From positions 3,949,501 to 4,013,500 of the forward strand of contig NZ_CP130630.1 in assembly GCF_030551255.1 (NCBI RefSeq): DNA of 64,000 bases. Reading direction: 5' to 3'. Source of the stretch: Streptomyces sp. NL15-2K (lineage in GTDB: Bacteria; Actinomycetota; Actinomycetes; Streptomycetales; Streptomycetaceae). The notes beneath the pieces were generated by a model. The model was given only the letters and a program-made list of their open reading frames with translations. It searched no databases and had not been told where the DNA came from. Below, piece after piece: positions 39,570 to 47,461 of the stretch (positions within the stretch are counted from its first letter, which is position 1; the number at the start of each line of letters is the position of its first letter). The translations under genes and the position numbers were made by a program.

Positions 39570-39818
39570 TCAGCGGCGCGCGAGTCGCCGTTCGCCGGCC
39601 GCACCCGGCTGGTAGGGCAGTCCGTAGTGCCTGAAGACCGCTTCCTCCTGCTCGGCAGGCAGCACATCGTCGGTGCCGATCGAAGGGGCCTGTTTCACCA
39701 GCGTTCTGGCATAACCGACCCTGAGACAGCCAGGCCCGACGATCGCGTCTGCCGAGCAGGCGGCGACCAGGACCCCGGCCGCCTCCGAACGCAACCCGTG
39801 GCTGCCCGGCCACTTCAC
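39570..39818 (-). CDS. PRC-barrel-like protein with divergent N-terminus
   Basis: 82 residues. The last 50 ('GYARTLVKQAPSIGTDDVLP', 'EEAVFRHYGLPYQPGAAGER') align with the C-terminal half of the PRC-barrel protein at 42009. The first 30 do not, so the barrel is incomplete. GTG 39818 overlaps the preceding stop (GTGA), suggesting it is still coupled to the upstream gene. May be a degraded copy. Confidence 0.6.
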   Translation of the reverse strand: MKWPGSHGLRSEAAGVLVAACSADAIVGPGCLRVGYARTLVKQAPSIGTDDVLPAEQEEAVFRHYGLPYQPGAAGERRLARR

Positions 39819-40099
39819 GGGTACCTGCGGTGTTCGCGGTCCCGACGGTCCTCGCGCCGCCAGCGCGCCCGGTTCTGACGGCTGTAGCGGCGGTCCCAGC
39901 GTTCCTGGCTATTCCGGCGCTCCTGGTAGTCCCGGTAGTCCCCGAGATCGGAACTGCCGCTGCGGCTCCGGCCGCCGCCACGATCGCGGCCGTGTCGGGT
40001 GGCGGCATAGACCAGCACCGCCGCAGCCACCCACCAAATGGGATCGAGGAAGCCGAAGCCGAACAGGACCGTGATGAGGATGAGGAGCAGGACGAACAC
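39815..40099 (-). CDS. Small membrane protein with basic, Arg/Tyr-rich tail
   Basis: A 94-residue protein. Residues 1-35 are hydrophobic ('FVLLLILITVLFGFGFLDPI', 'WWVAAAVLVYAA') and the rest is Arg/Asp/Tyr-rich ('DYRDYQERRNSQERWDRRYS'). GTG 40099 follows ggggaggccca, a strong Shine-Dalgarno. Similar small proteins occur with CsbD/PRC stress genes in Streptomyces. Function unknown. Confidence 0.75.
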   Translation of the reverse strand: MFVLLLILITVLFGFGFLDPIWWVAAAVLVYAATRHGRDRGGGRSRSGSSDLGDYRDYQERRNSQERWDRRYSRQNRARWRREDRRDREHRRYP

Positions 40100-40481
40100 G
40101 GTGGGCCTCCCCGGGAGCGGGACACAGCATCGATACCGGGGACTGGGGCCTCACCCCACAGCGTAGTCCTGCCCAACGGTTGCGGATAGCGTGCGACGTA
40201 AGCGCGTCCTGCCCTGTATGGATGGCTGCTTGAGACCTGTTCGGGAACTGCGGCGAGGTCTAGCGTGCGACATGCCGCCCCTGCCCCCGGCAGCGTCGCA
40301 CCGCCAGCGCGCTCTCCAGGGGGCGCACCCTGCGCATCGGTGCCGGAACCCGCCGCGTCACGAGCGAGGCCGTTCCGTACGCGCCCATCGTCACGCGGTC
40401 CCGGTCGCGCCCCGATGCGCCCCGAGCGGGCACCGGTCTGCTGCCCGCCGCGTCGCACGCATCCCACACCAGGCGGTACAC
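40100..40481. other. Intergenic region, no confirmed gene
   Basis: About 380 bp. TAGCGTG occurs twice (40187 and 40253) in -10-like settings. Frames here lack protein-like character. It may hold divergent promoters for the flanking small genes. Confidence 0.35.
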
Positions 40482-40694
40482 ATGTACGCGCTGATCGTTC
40501 CCGCTTCGACCCCCTTCGTCCTGCTCGCCACCGTGATGGCCCTGTCCTGGTGGGAGGACCACATCCTGCCGACGCCGCCGACCGAGCCGGCCGAAGCCCC
40601 CGCCGAGGCTCCGTTCGCCCCGGCGGCTCCTGCCCAGCTCCCAGAACTCCTCAGTGCCGGCGCTGCGTTGACAACGGACGTTGCCAGGCATTGA
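40482..40694 (+). CDS. Small membrane protein, Pro/Ala-rich tail
   Basis: 70 residues: 'MYALIVPASTPFVLLATVMAL' (one membrane segment), then 'WWEDHILPTPPTEPAEAPAEAP'. A weak ribosome site (aggcgg) precedes ATG 40482. Its stop codon lies within the conserved TTGACT of the next promoter. Moderate support only. Confidence 0.5.
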   Translation: MYALIVPASTPFVLLATVMALSWWEDHILPTPPTEPAEAPAEAPFAPAAPAQLPELLSAGAALTTDVARH

Positions 40695-40785
40695 CTGGCA
40701 GCACGGCGTAGCTGCGCAACTCCCGGTTATTCGGCGCAGCATTCCACCTTCCCGACTCGCCCGGCCCCCGCGGAATCAAGGAAAT
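40668..40785 (+). promoter_or_regulatory. Repeated stress promoter/leader, copy 2
   Basis: TTGACA (40668) - 17 bp - TTGACT (40691), ggcagcacgg, cggcgcagcattcc, ccttcccgactcgccc and ccccgcggaa, as in copy 1 at 32183. Ends about 25 bp before the small hydrophobic gene at 40809. Confidence 0.55.
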
Positions 40786-40808
40786 CCCCGCTACCTGGAG
40801 GCCCTGCA

Positions 40809-40919
40809 ATGCTCTGGATTCTTCTCCTTCTTGTGATCCTGGTGGTCCTCTGGATCGTCGGCTTCGCCGTGCGCGGAGGCAGCAGTGGCAGGCGCCGGTA
40901 CAGCCGCAGCCGCAGGTAA
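40809..40919 (+). CDS. 36-residue hydrophobic membrane peptide
   Basis: ATG 40809 encodes 'MLWILLLLVILVVLWIVGF' followed by 'AVRGGSSGRRRYSRSRR' and TAA. One transmembrane helix and a basic tail, typical of small 'hydrophobic' stress proteins in actinomycetes. Shine-Dalgarno ctggagg is 9 bp upstream. Shares its promoter/leader with the csbD-like gene. Confidence 0.75.
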   Translation: MLWILLLLVILVVLWIVGFAVRGGSSGRRRYSRSRR

Positions 40920-41015
40920 TCCACTCCCCATCCCCCACTCCCCATCCCCCGCGGGAACGACCCCGTACGGCGATCACGCGCGGGAGCCCGTCCAGTCCAG
41001 TTGCAGGGCCGCACC

Positions 41016-41849
41016 TCATCTGCGCCGTTTCAATGCGTGTGCCATGCGTGGGAGTTCCTCGTACAGCAGCCGACCGACCAGCGCCCCGCCGAAGACGACG
41101 ACACCCACGCCGACCAGCCAGGACTGGATGACGAGGACGGTTCCGACGGGTCCGTAGGTGACGGCGTTGGATGCGATCAACGGCGAGAAGACGAGCCTGG
41201 AGAAGACCCTCAGGCCGAGCAGCCCGATCACGGTGGCCACGGCGCCGGGCAACAGGGCACGCCAGCGGATCCTCCCGCCGAGCAGCAGGCGCTGGGACCA
41301 CCACAGCAACAGCACGGCACTCAGCGACGCGACGGCCCCACCTGCCAGAGGTTCACGCCGCAGCGTGGTGGTGGCGGAGACGTAGAGGTATCCGGTGAGG
41401 ACGCCGAGCCACACCACATGCCGCCACCTTGCCCACCAGCGGGCCGGAGGCAGGTCCCAGACCTTCTCATATCCGGTCTGCACCGCCGCCCCGAAGGTCA
41501 GACCGAACACGGCAAGGGCGGCGATACCGAACGCGGTCGTGGTCCGCAGTGCCTGGCCGGGCCGGATGAACAACTGCTCGACCTGCTGCCTGGAGGACGT
41601 CGACACGCCGAGCCCTTCCCCCAGCCACTGTGCGAACCCCCGCCCGCGCTCGGGGTCGGCGGAGGAGACAATGATCAGCAGCGGCACCAGCGTGAGAAAC
41701 CCCAGCGCGGCAAAGCCCAGCGAGCGCGACCACAGCTCAATTTCCCTGCTCCGCCGCCATCCGCGCCCGACGGGCGAACGGCTGATCATATGGCGCAGCG
41801 GCCCGAACCGAGATGAACGGTCCGCGGCACCGGAAGGCTTCATCGGCAT
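41016..41849 (-). CDS. YihY/BrkB-family inner membrane protein
   Basis: A 277-residue multi-pass protein: 'LWSRSLGFAALGFLTLVPLL' opening, about six membrane segments, the family pattern 'FGAAVQTGYEKVWDLPPARW' and 'YGPVGTVLVIQSWLVGVGVVVFGGAL'. The family (formerly called RNase BN) is of unknown function in membrane integrity. ATG 41849; alternative ATGs nearby. Reads opposite to the neighbouring stress genes. Confidence 0.83.
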   Translation of the reverse strand: MPMKPSGAADRSSRFGPLRHMISRSPVGRGWRRSREIELWSRSLGFAALGFLTLVPLLIIVSSADPERGRGFAQWLGEGLGVSTSSRQQVEQLFIRPGQALRTTTAFGIAALAVFGLTFGAAVQTGYEKVWDLPPARWWARWRHVVWLGVLTGYLYVSATTTLRREPLAGGAVASLSAVLLLWWSQRLLLGGRIRWRALLPGAVATVIGLLGLRVFSRLVFSPLIASNAVTYGPVGTVLVIQSWLVGVGVVVFGGALVGRLLYEELPRMAHALKRRR

Positions 41850-42008
41850 GCCTGTCGACTACCACGTTCGGAACCCCTGCCGCTTGAGGGCGCGACGCAG
41901 AGATACCCGGATAACCTGGAAGAACAAAGGGCTACCGGGCTCAGCGGGCTGCGACTGCCCGAGGGGGCGGCTCGCACCGGCCCGGATCAGCGGCTCAGGA
42001 GGCAAGCC

Positions 42009-42365
42009 ATGATCCATTCAGCCGATATCCGTGAGTGGCGCAACCGCAGCGTCGTCGACCCGAAGGGCCACAAGATCGGCGTACTCGAAGCGGTCTACGT
42101 CGACACCACCACCGACGAACCGGCCATGGCCACGGTCCGCACCGGACTCCCCACCCGCCACCACCTGGCCTTCGTCCCCCTCGACGAGGCGACCCTCGGA
42201 CCGGACTACGTCAAGGTCTCCTACACCAAGACGCTGGTGAAGAAAGCGCCCTCGGTCGGCATGGACGACATCCTGCCCGCCGAGTCGGAGGAAGCGATCT
42301 TCCAGCACTACGACATGCCTTACCAGACGGGCGCAGGCGGCGAGCGGCAACTCGCGCGCCGCTGA
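42009..42365 (+). CDS. PRC-barrel domain protein
   Basis: 118 residues: 'MIHSADIREWRNRSVVDPKG', 'KIGVLEAVYVDTTTDEPAMA', 'HHLAFVPLDEATLGPDYVKV' and 'FQHYDMPYQTGAGGERQLAR'. PRC-barrels are small beta-barrels found in photosynthetic reaction centre H subunits, RimM and stress proteins. ATG 42009 has caggaggcaagc upstream. The only full copy; fragments exist at 29097 and 39570. Confidence 0.85.
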   Translation: MIHSADIREWRNRSVVDPKGHKIGVLEAVYVDTTTDEPAMATVRTGLPTRHHLAFVPLDEATLGPDYVKVSYTKTLVKKAPSVGMDDILPAESEEAIFQHYDMPYQTGAGGERQLARR

Positions 42366-42401
42366 TCGCCCGCTCAGCCACCCAAGGGAGGTGGACGCGT
42401 C

Positions 42402-42572
42402 ATGGCCCTCTTGCTGTTTCTCCTTCTGGTCGCCGTCGTGCTGGGAATCATCGGGGTGGCGGCAGAGGGGCTGGGCTACCTGCTGATCATCGGCATTGTG
42501 ATCCTTGTAGCTGCGCTGGGCCTCATCGCCGTCCGCTGGTCCCAGCGCACTGGTCACCGCCCCCTCCGATAA
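42402..42572 (+). CDS. 56-residue two-helix hydrophobic protein
   Basis: ATG 42402 (gggaggtgga upstream) encodes two membrane helices ('LLLFLLLVAVVLGIIGVAAE' and 'YLLIIGIVILVAALGLIAVR') and a short basic tail. It follows the PRC-barrel gene by 36 bp, probably in the same transcript. Related to small membrane proteins common in Streptomyces stress loci. Confidence 0.75.
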   Translation: MALLLFLLLVAVVLGIIGVAAEGLGYLLIIGIVILVAALGLIAVRWSQRTGHRPLR

Positions 42573-42930
42573 CTAACGACACCCTGTTACTCCGTGGAAG
42601 CCCAGCCGTCGGGAGCCGTTCGGGGCCGACCCGCTCCCCGAGCCCTCCCCCACACCGCCCAAGACACACCGAACTCAACGCCCTGAACTGCGAAAATGCC
42701 AAACTGACAGGTGTCGATCACGCCCGATCCTCAGCCGGGACGAGAAGGTCGCGAGTTCAGAACTCGCAGCAGCGAGTGCAGCGGGTTCGAAGGGCCGCTC
42801 GCTGCACCGTCACGCACCCAGCAGTAGTCGGGGCCGGTTGGCCCGTTCCCGAGAACGCCGGAAAATACCCTGACAGCCGGTCAGGACAACGCGTAAGGGC
42901 AGGTCAGAGGCACAGCAGACGCGCCCCGGC
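42573..42930. other. Right-end non-coding region of the island
   Basis: 358 bp without a gene. Two small inverted repeats are visible: gcagcgag/ctcgctgc (about 42770-42805) and ctgac-agccg-gtcag (about 42870). They may be recombination or termination structures. This end faces attR. Confidence 0.35.
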
Positions 42931-42981
42931 CAGGCGCCTTCTAAGCGCTTGGCCGCAGGTTCGAGTCCTGCCGGGGGCGCC
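42931..42981 (+). repeat. attR: right 51-bp direct repeat (tRNA-Arg 3' part)
   Basis: Identical to 16737-16787. No D-arm or 5' acceptor precedes it, so it is a tRNA fragment, not a gene. Confidence 0.92.
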
Positions 42982-42982
42982 A

Positions 42983-43010
42983 ACAGCATCTGTAGATGCT
43001 GTGACTTTTT
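42983..43010 (+). terminator. Original tRNA-Arg terminator (now beyond attR)
   Basis: Perfect 9-bp stem acagcatct-gt-agatgctgt followed by gactttttc. It lies at the spacing expected for the terminator of the undisturbed tRNA gene before integration. Confidence 0.8.
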
Positions 43011-43057
43011 CCCGCACCACCACTGCACACCCGCGGATCACCAAAGACGTCCGACGG

Positions 43058-44758
43058 TCACCCGAAGGGCGGGGCGTCCGCCGGGCACACCGTGCCGTCG
43101 GGGGGAACGTCGCCCTCGGTGAGGTACCGGGTGGCCAAGCGGTCCACGCAAGCGTTGAGCCCCATCGCGGTGTGTCCGTACATGTCGACGCCGAGCAGAC
43201 GTGCGTCGGCGAGCCGGGCAGCCATGGTTTCGGCGAAGGAGTACGGAGTGACCGGGTCGAACCGGTTGCCGATGACCAGCGCGGTGCGCGCGACAGGACG
43301 GTCCCAGGGGCCGGTGTAGGCGCCGGTGTTGTCGCTCGCCCGCACGGGCCAGGTGGCGCAGGGCAGGGCGTCGAACGCCTGTGACCGCCCGAAGGTCGGG
43401 CTGGTCCGCTCCCATCGCTCCGCCAGCGCCGGCCACACTCCGGCGGGCAACGGGTACGGCTTCTCACCGCAGTTCACGGCATTGCCGGAGTCGTTGCCGC
43501 GATAGGCGGTCCTCTTTTCGGGGGCCACGTGGGCCGCACTCTTCGGACTCTCGGGCGCCACCTGGGCCGCACTCTTCGGACTCTCGGGCGCCACCTGGGC
43601 CGCACTCTTCGGATTCTCGGGCGCCACCTGGGCCGCACTCTTCGGGCTCTCGGGGGCCACGCGTGCCGCCCCCTTCGAACGAGGCGACGGCGCCTGGGAG
43701 ACCGCGGCGTGGAGGGTGTGCAGCCAACGGGCCAGTCCTGACAGGTCGCCTGCCGACAGCCTGCCGAGCACCTGATCGCCGAAGCCGCCGAAGTCGACCA
43801 CCTTGCCGTCCGGAAGGGTGAGTGGTCCCTGCCGCAGCCTGTGGCGGATCGCGTCGAAGGCCGCGGCGGGGGCTCCCCCGCCGAAGGCGCACCGGTCGGG
43901 TTCGCCCGCGCAGGCACGCAGGAACGCCGTCAGTACCTCTTCCGCGCCGACGGCCCGCTGCCGGTCGTACTCGACACCGTCCGTCATGCGCAGCAGGGGG
44001 TCGATGTTGCCGTCGAGGATCAGCGCTCCGGTGTGCCGTGGGAAGAGGTTGGCGTACGTGGCGCCGATCATCGAGCCGTAGGAGAACCCGGCGAAGTTCA
44101 GGCGCTGGGCGCCGACGCCCTGGCGCAGCAGGTCCAGGTCGCGGGCGACATCGGCGGTGGTCATGTGCGGGAGCAGGGGGCCGCCGTCGCGCGCGCAGGC
44201 GTCGGTGTAGGCCCGCTCGGCGTGCAGCGTCGCCGCCGTCTCGCCGGGGGTCAGCGGCGGTTCGTGCTTTCCGCCGAGCGCGGCGTCGGCCTCTTCCTGG
44301 CTGGTGAAGCACTTCACGGCCGCGCTCTGTCCCACTCCGCGCGGGTCGAAGCCGATCACGTCGTACCGTGCGAGGACCTCGGGGGTCAGGTATTTCTCCG
44401 CCCGGTAGGCGAAGTGCAGCCCCGACTGGCCGGGTCCGCCGGGGTTGACGAAGAGGGTGCCCAGGCGGTTGGCCGGGTCCTTGGCCTTGTGCCGGAGCAT
44501 GACCACGCCGACGGTTTTCCCGGCCGGGTGCGCGTGATCGCGCGGCACCTGCCGCACCGCGCAGTCGGCGATGTCCGGGTCCAGCGGGGGCGCCGGCTTC
44601 AGCACCTGATCGCACGGCAGCCAGTGCACGCGCTGCTGCTGGCGCGGCTGCTCCGCGCGGGCGGTCGGCCCGGGGTACGTCAGCATGGTCAGGACGGCGG
44701 CGCAGGCTGCGGTGGTTCGGACGGTGCGACGGAAGGCCGGGGTGGGTCGGCTGGGCAT
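43058..44758 (-). CDS. Secreted alpha/beta-hydrolase of the tripeptidyl aminopeptidase (Tap) family
   Basis: A 566-residue protein. Signal peptide residues 1-35 ('TTAACAAVLTMLTYPGPTARA'), hydrolase core with 'FVNPGGPGQSG' oxyanion region, nucleophile 'GFSYGS', and C-terminal TAP-like domain with 'VIGNRFDPVTPYS' (Asp) and 'YGHTAMG' (His). It should remove N-terminal tripeptides outside the cell. Residues about 362-412 are an in-frame expansion of VAPESPKSAAQ-like 11-mers. It begins 8 bp after the phosphotransferase stop, so the two form one transcript. Confidence 0.87.
   Translation of the reverse strand: MPSRPTPAFRRTVRTTAACAAVLTMLTYPGPTARAEQPRQQQRVHWLPCDQVLKPAPPLDPDIADCAVRQVPRDHAHPAGKTVGVVMLRHKAKDPANRLGTLFVNPGGPGQSGLHFAYRAEKYLTPEVLARYDVIGFDPRGVGQSAAVKCFTSQEEADAALGGKHEPPLTPGETAATLHAERAYTDACARDGGPLLPHMTTADVARDLDLLRQGVGAQRLNFAGFSYGSMIGATYANLFPRHTGALILDGNIDPLLRMTDGVEYDRQRAVGAEEVLTAFLRACAGEPDRCAFGGGAPAAAFDAIRHRLRQGPLTLPDGKVVDFGGFGDQVLGRLSAGDLSGLARWLHTLHAAVSQAPSPRSKGAARVAPESPKSAAQVAPENPKSAAQVAPESPKSAAQVAPESPKSAAHVAPEKRTAYRGNDSGNAVNCGEKPYPLPAGVWPALAERWERTSPTFGRSQAFDALPCATWPVRASDNTGAYTGPWDRPVARTALVIGNRFDPVTPYSFAETMAARLADARLLGVDMYGHTAMGLNACVDRLATRYLTEGDVPPDGTVCPADAPPFG
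43529..43675 (-). repeat. 33-bp in-frame tandem repeat in the Tap-family gene
   Basis: Four to five 33-bp units encode an 11-residue unit (AQVAPESPKSA). Units are nearly identical. They fall between the catalytic core and the C-terminal domain. Confidence 0.88.
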
Positions 44759-44766
44759 GCGGCTCC

Positions 44767-46173
44767 TCAGTTCCCTCGTGAGTTCCCTCGTGAGTTCCCT
44801 CGTGTGGCGGACTCGGGTGTGCGCTCCCGCCCGGCGAGGCAGGCGCGCAGGGGTGCGGCGATCGCGCCCCGGTAGCGGCGGCGGATGTGCGGGGGTGCCC
44901 CGGCCAGCCGGTCACGCATGAGCAGGGCGCGGCTGACCGGGGCGACGGCTCCCGCCAGGGCGGCGCCTTCGCGCAACTCCCCCGGCGGTCGGTGTCCGGT
45001 CCAGGCCGTGAGGTAGCTGTCGAGGACCGTTCCGTGGGCCGCCGTCGAGCCCAGGGCGGCGGCCAGATCGCCGAGCAGTACGTCCAGTTGGAGGAAGGGA
45101 TGGGCCAGCACGCTGTCGGCCCAGTCGAACAGCAGCGCCTCGTCACCGTCGACCCGGAAGTTGCCCCGCCACAGGTCGTGGTGGACGAGCGTCTCCGGGA
45201 GGCCGAGGAGTGCCAGCCGCGCGCAGTCACGGGCGAACCCGGGGACGAGGCGCCGCAGCCGTAGCGACTCCTCGCCGGCCAGCTCCCCCTGCTCGGCGGA
45301 CGCCTGCGTGATCAGCTTCTCGAACATGTCCGGCAGCCGGGCGAGCCGGTGCGCGGGACAGCCGGTGGCGGCGAGCTGGGCCGTCCTCGCCGCCGAGTCC
45401 CGCTGTATCAGGCCGATTCGCCGGGCCACCCTCCCGAAGTCGGCGACGATGCGGGCCGCCCCTTCCGGACGGCGCACCGGGCCGAAGTCCGACGTCAGCA
45501 TCAGACGCCCTCCGGGGTCCCAGGCCAGCACGGAGGGGACCGCTCCGGGGAACCACTCGGCCAGCAGCCGGGTAAGCCCGGGTTCGTGGCCGTGCGGTGG
45601 CGGGCTCGCCTTGAGATGGACCACGCCGGCCGTGGTCGGCAGCCGGAGCTGGCAGGACCAGGCCCGGAATCCGTCCTGTTCGGCGGGGCCCACGGTCTCG
45701 ATGCCGAGCCCGCGCAGCTCCGCCACCGCCCAGGCGGTGGCCCTGGTGAACCACCCCGGGCGCTGCCAGGGCAGCCACTCGTCTCCCTGACCTCCGCCGC
45801 CCTCGCGGCGGTGTCGGCGCGCGGACCAGAGACCGAGCATCCGGTGGTGGGCGGGCAGGGCGCGGCGGGGATCGGCCAGCTCCGCCACGGGCGCCCAGCG
45901 TGCACCGGGGGGCAGGGCCGGGCCGGCGCTGTGCGTCTCGTGTACGAAGAGGTACGAAGGCGGCGCGTCCCTGTCGCCGCCGGGTGAGGTCTCCGGGGGG
46001 ATCCGCAGGACGTCCAGAGTGCTGACCTCCACTCCGAAGCGGTGGCGGATCCAGGAGTTCACCTCGCCCGGCTCGGGGTGCCGGTGCTCGGGCAGTCTCC
46101 AGCGCGTTCCGCCGTCGAGGATCAGCAGACATACGGCGCCGCCGCGTTCCATGGGGATGGCGCTGAAATTCAC
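44767..46173 (-). CDS. Aminoglycoside-phosphotransferase-fold protein with N-terminal Nudix-like region
   Basis: A 468-residue protein. The C-terminal APH kinase fold has 'LVHHDLWRGNFRVDGDEALLFDWADS' (catalytic HxDxxxxN and metal-binding D). The N-terminal 110 residues ('GGTRWRLPEHRHPEPGEVNSWIRHRFGVEV') look Nudix-like but without a full Nudix box. It ends in three RGNS repeats (12 bp each). GTG 46173 with gagg upstream. The IS630-type element ends 14 bp upstream, so native promoter sequence has been separated. Substrate unknown; antibiotic or small-molecule phosphorylation is possible. Confidence 0.75.
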   Translation of the reverse strand: MNFSAIPMERGGAVCLLILDGGTRWRLPEHRHPEPGEVNSWIRHRFGVEVSTLDVLRIPPETSPGGDRDAPPSYLFVHETHSAGPALPPGARWAPVAELADPRRALPAHHRMLGLWSARRHRREGGGGQGDEWLPWQRPGWFTRATAWAVAELRGLGIETVGPAEQDGFRAWSCQLRLPTTAGVVHLKASPPPHGHEPGLTRLLAEWFPGAVPSVLAWDPGGRLMLTSDFGPVRRPEGAARIVADFGRVARRIGLIQRDSAARTAQLAATGCPAHRLARLPDMFEKLITQASAEQGELAGEESLRLRRLVPGFARDCARLALLGLPETLVHHDLWRGNFRVDGDEALLFDWADSVLAHPFLQLDVLLGDLAAALGSTAAHGTVLDSYLTAWTGHRPPGELREGAALAGAVAPVSRALLMRDRLAGAPPHIRRRYRGAIAAPLRACLAGRERTPESATRGNSRGNSRGN

Positions 46174-46187
46174 TGATTTCCTCGCTA

Positions 46188-47315
46188 GTGTCGTGTGAAT
46201 GAAGTCCTTGGACGATGAACTGGGGTGCGGTTGAATGGCGTATGCCTGTCGCCCTGCCGTTGGCCGTGTCCGATGCGGACCGTAAGGTTCTGCGTTCGTG
46301 GGTCCGCTCGCCGTCGTCCCCGTCGGGGCTGGTGACGCGGGCCCGGATCGTGCTCCTTGCCTCGGAAGGCACTTCGAACACCGAGATCGCGCGGCGGCTT
46401 GAGCTCTCCCGGCAGACGGTGGTGACCTGGCGCGGCCGGTACCGCTCGGCCGGCCTGTCCGGGCTGGAGGACCGGCCTCGCTCGGGCCGGCCCGGCACCG
46501 TGGACGAGGCCGAAGTGGTGGTGCGGACCCTGGAGGGCCCGCCGGAAAAACTTGGCGTGACCCACTGGTCCTCCCGGCTGCTCGCCGCCGAACTGCGCCT
46601 GTCCAACGTCGCGGTGGCCAAGGTGTGGCGCAAGTGGAAGATCCAGCCCTGGCGGAGCGAGACGTTCAAGTTCTCCACCGACCCGGAACTGGAGGCCAAG
46701 GTCCGCGACGTGGTCGGGCTGTACCTGGCCCCGCCGGAGAAGGCGGTGGTGGTCTGCGTCGATGAGAAGTCGCAGATCCAGGCGCTGGACCGGACCGCCC
46801 CGATGCTGCCGGTCCGGCCGGGCCTGGCGGAGCGGCGCACCCACGACTACGTCCGCCACGGCACCACCACCTTGTTCGCCGCCCTGGACGTCGCCACCGG
46901 GAAGATCACCGCCGACGCCTGCTACGACCGGCACCGCAACGACGAGTTCCTGCGCTTCCTCAAGCAGGTCGCCAAGGCCCACCCGAGGGTGAAGCTGCAC
47001 GTGGTCGCCGACAACTACGCCACCCACAAGCACCCCCGCGTGAAGGCGTGGCTGGCGAAGAACCCGCGGATCACCCTGCACTTCACCCCGACCTCCTGCT
47101 CGTGGCTGAACCTGGTGGAAATCTTCTTCGGCATCATCACGCGCCAGGCCATACGCCGCGGCACCTTCACCTCGGTCGCCGACCTCACCGACGCCATCCG
47201 CCGCTACATCGACGCCTACAACGACCGCTGCCAGCCGTTCACCTGGACCAAGACCGCTGACGAAATCCTCGAACACGCCACACCCAAACGTCCAAGAACT
47301 TCATTCACACGACAC
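46188..47315. mobile_element. IS630-family insertion sequence
   Basis: Terminal inverted repeats of 27 bp (46188-46214 and 47289-47315, one mismatch) flank one transposase gene. TA on both sides (46186-46187, 47316-47317) is the target duplication typical of IS630/Tc1. The element appears complete. Confidence 0.93.
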
Positions 47316-47318
47316 TAG
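46215..47318 (+). CDS. IS630-family transposase
   Basis: A 367-residue DDE transposase: N-terminal HTH ('SNTEIARRLELSRQTVVTWRGRYR'), catalytic 'VCVDEKSQIQALDRT', 'LHVVADNYATHKHP' and 'TSCSWLNLVEIFF' (D, D, E). ATG 46215 follows the left inverted repeat. The stop TAG (47316-47318) uses the flanking TA, so the gene ends at the element boundary. Intact. Confidence 0.93.
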   Translation: MNWGAVEWRMPVALPLAVSDADRKVLRSWVRSPSSPSGLVTRARIVLLASEGTSNTEIARRLELSRQTVVTWRGRYRSAGLSGLEDRPRSGRPGTVDEAEVVVRTLEGPPEKLGVTHWSSRLLAAELRLSNVAVAKVWRKWKIQPWRSETFKFSTDPELEAKVRDVVGLYLAPPEKAVVVCVDEKSQIQALDRTAPMLPVRPGLAERRTHDYVRHGTTTLFAALDVATGKITADACYDRHRNDEFLRFLKQVAKAHPRVKLHVVADNYATHKHPRVKAWLAKNPRITLHFTPTSCSWLNLVEIFFGIITRQAIRRGTFTSVADLTDAIRRYIDAYNDRCQPFTWTKTADEILEHATPKRPRTSFTRH

Positions 47319-47331
47319 GGGTGAGGAGACA

Positions 47332-47361
47332 CCGGATTTAAGAACGCCGGATTTGAGAACG
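47332..47361. promoter_or_regulatory. Tandem 15-bp direct repeat upstream of precursor genes
   Basis: Two copies of ccggattt(a/g)agaacg lie head to tail with one mismatch. Candidate regulator binding site, 15 bp after the IS630 right end. Confidence 0.5.
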
Positions 47362-47424
47362 CATTCACGATGTAAATCTGCGATTCACCGCCACGTCAAT
47401 ACTTCCGCGCAGTCCGTCCTGGCC

Positions 47425-47450
47425 GGGACAGTCCGGGACAGTCCGGGACG
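47425..47450. promoter_or_regulatory. 10-bp direct repeats next to the precursor promoter
   Basis: gggacagtcc occurs twice, followed by a partial third copy (gggacg), with one-helical-turn spacing. It ends 11 bp before the candidate -35 box. Such an arrangement suits an activator bound on one face of DNA. Confidence 0.55.
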
Positions 47451-47461
47451 GGCGGCAATGC

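Larger units (their letters stand above)
16737..42981. mobile_element. 26.2-kb genomic island integrated in tRNA-Arg(TCT)
   Basis: Bounded by perfect 51-bp direct repeats, with xis and tyrosine integrase genes near the left end. It carries a group II intron, two IS110-type transposases, stress-response genes and regulators. No replication initiator, Tra/FtsK translocase or phage structural gene was found, so it is not a complete conjugative element or prophage. The integrase has an internal stop, suggesting the island is fixed. A perfect hairpin plus T-tract just beyond the right repeat is probably the original tRNA terminator. Confidence 0.85.

Noticed and set aside
40100..40481. Arg-rich frames around 40.1-40.5 kb as genes
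   Set aside because: No homology, start signal or balanced composition; treated as promoter-containing spacer.
42931..42981. Second tRNA-Arg gene
   Set aside because: Only the 3' part is present; no D-arm or 5' acceptor precedes it.
16737..42981. Conjugative integrative element or prophage
   Set aside because: No rep, FtsK-like tra or structural phage gene recognised; integrase interrupted.
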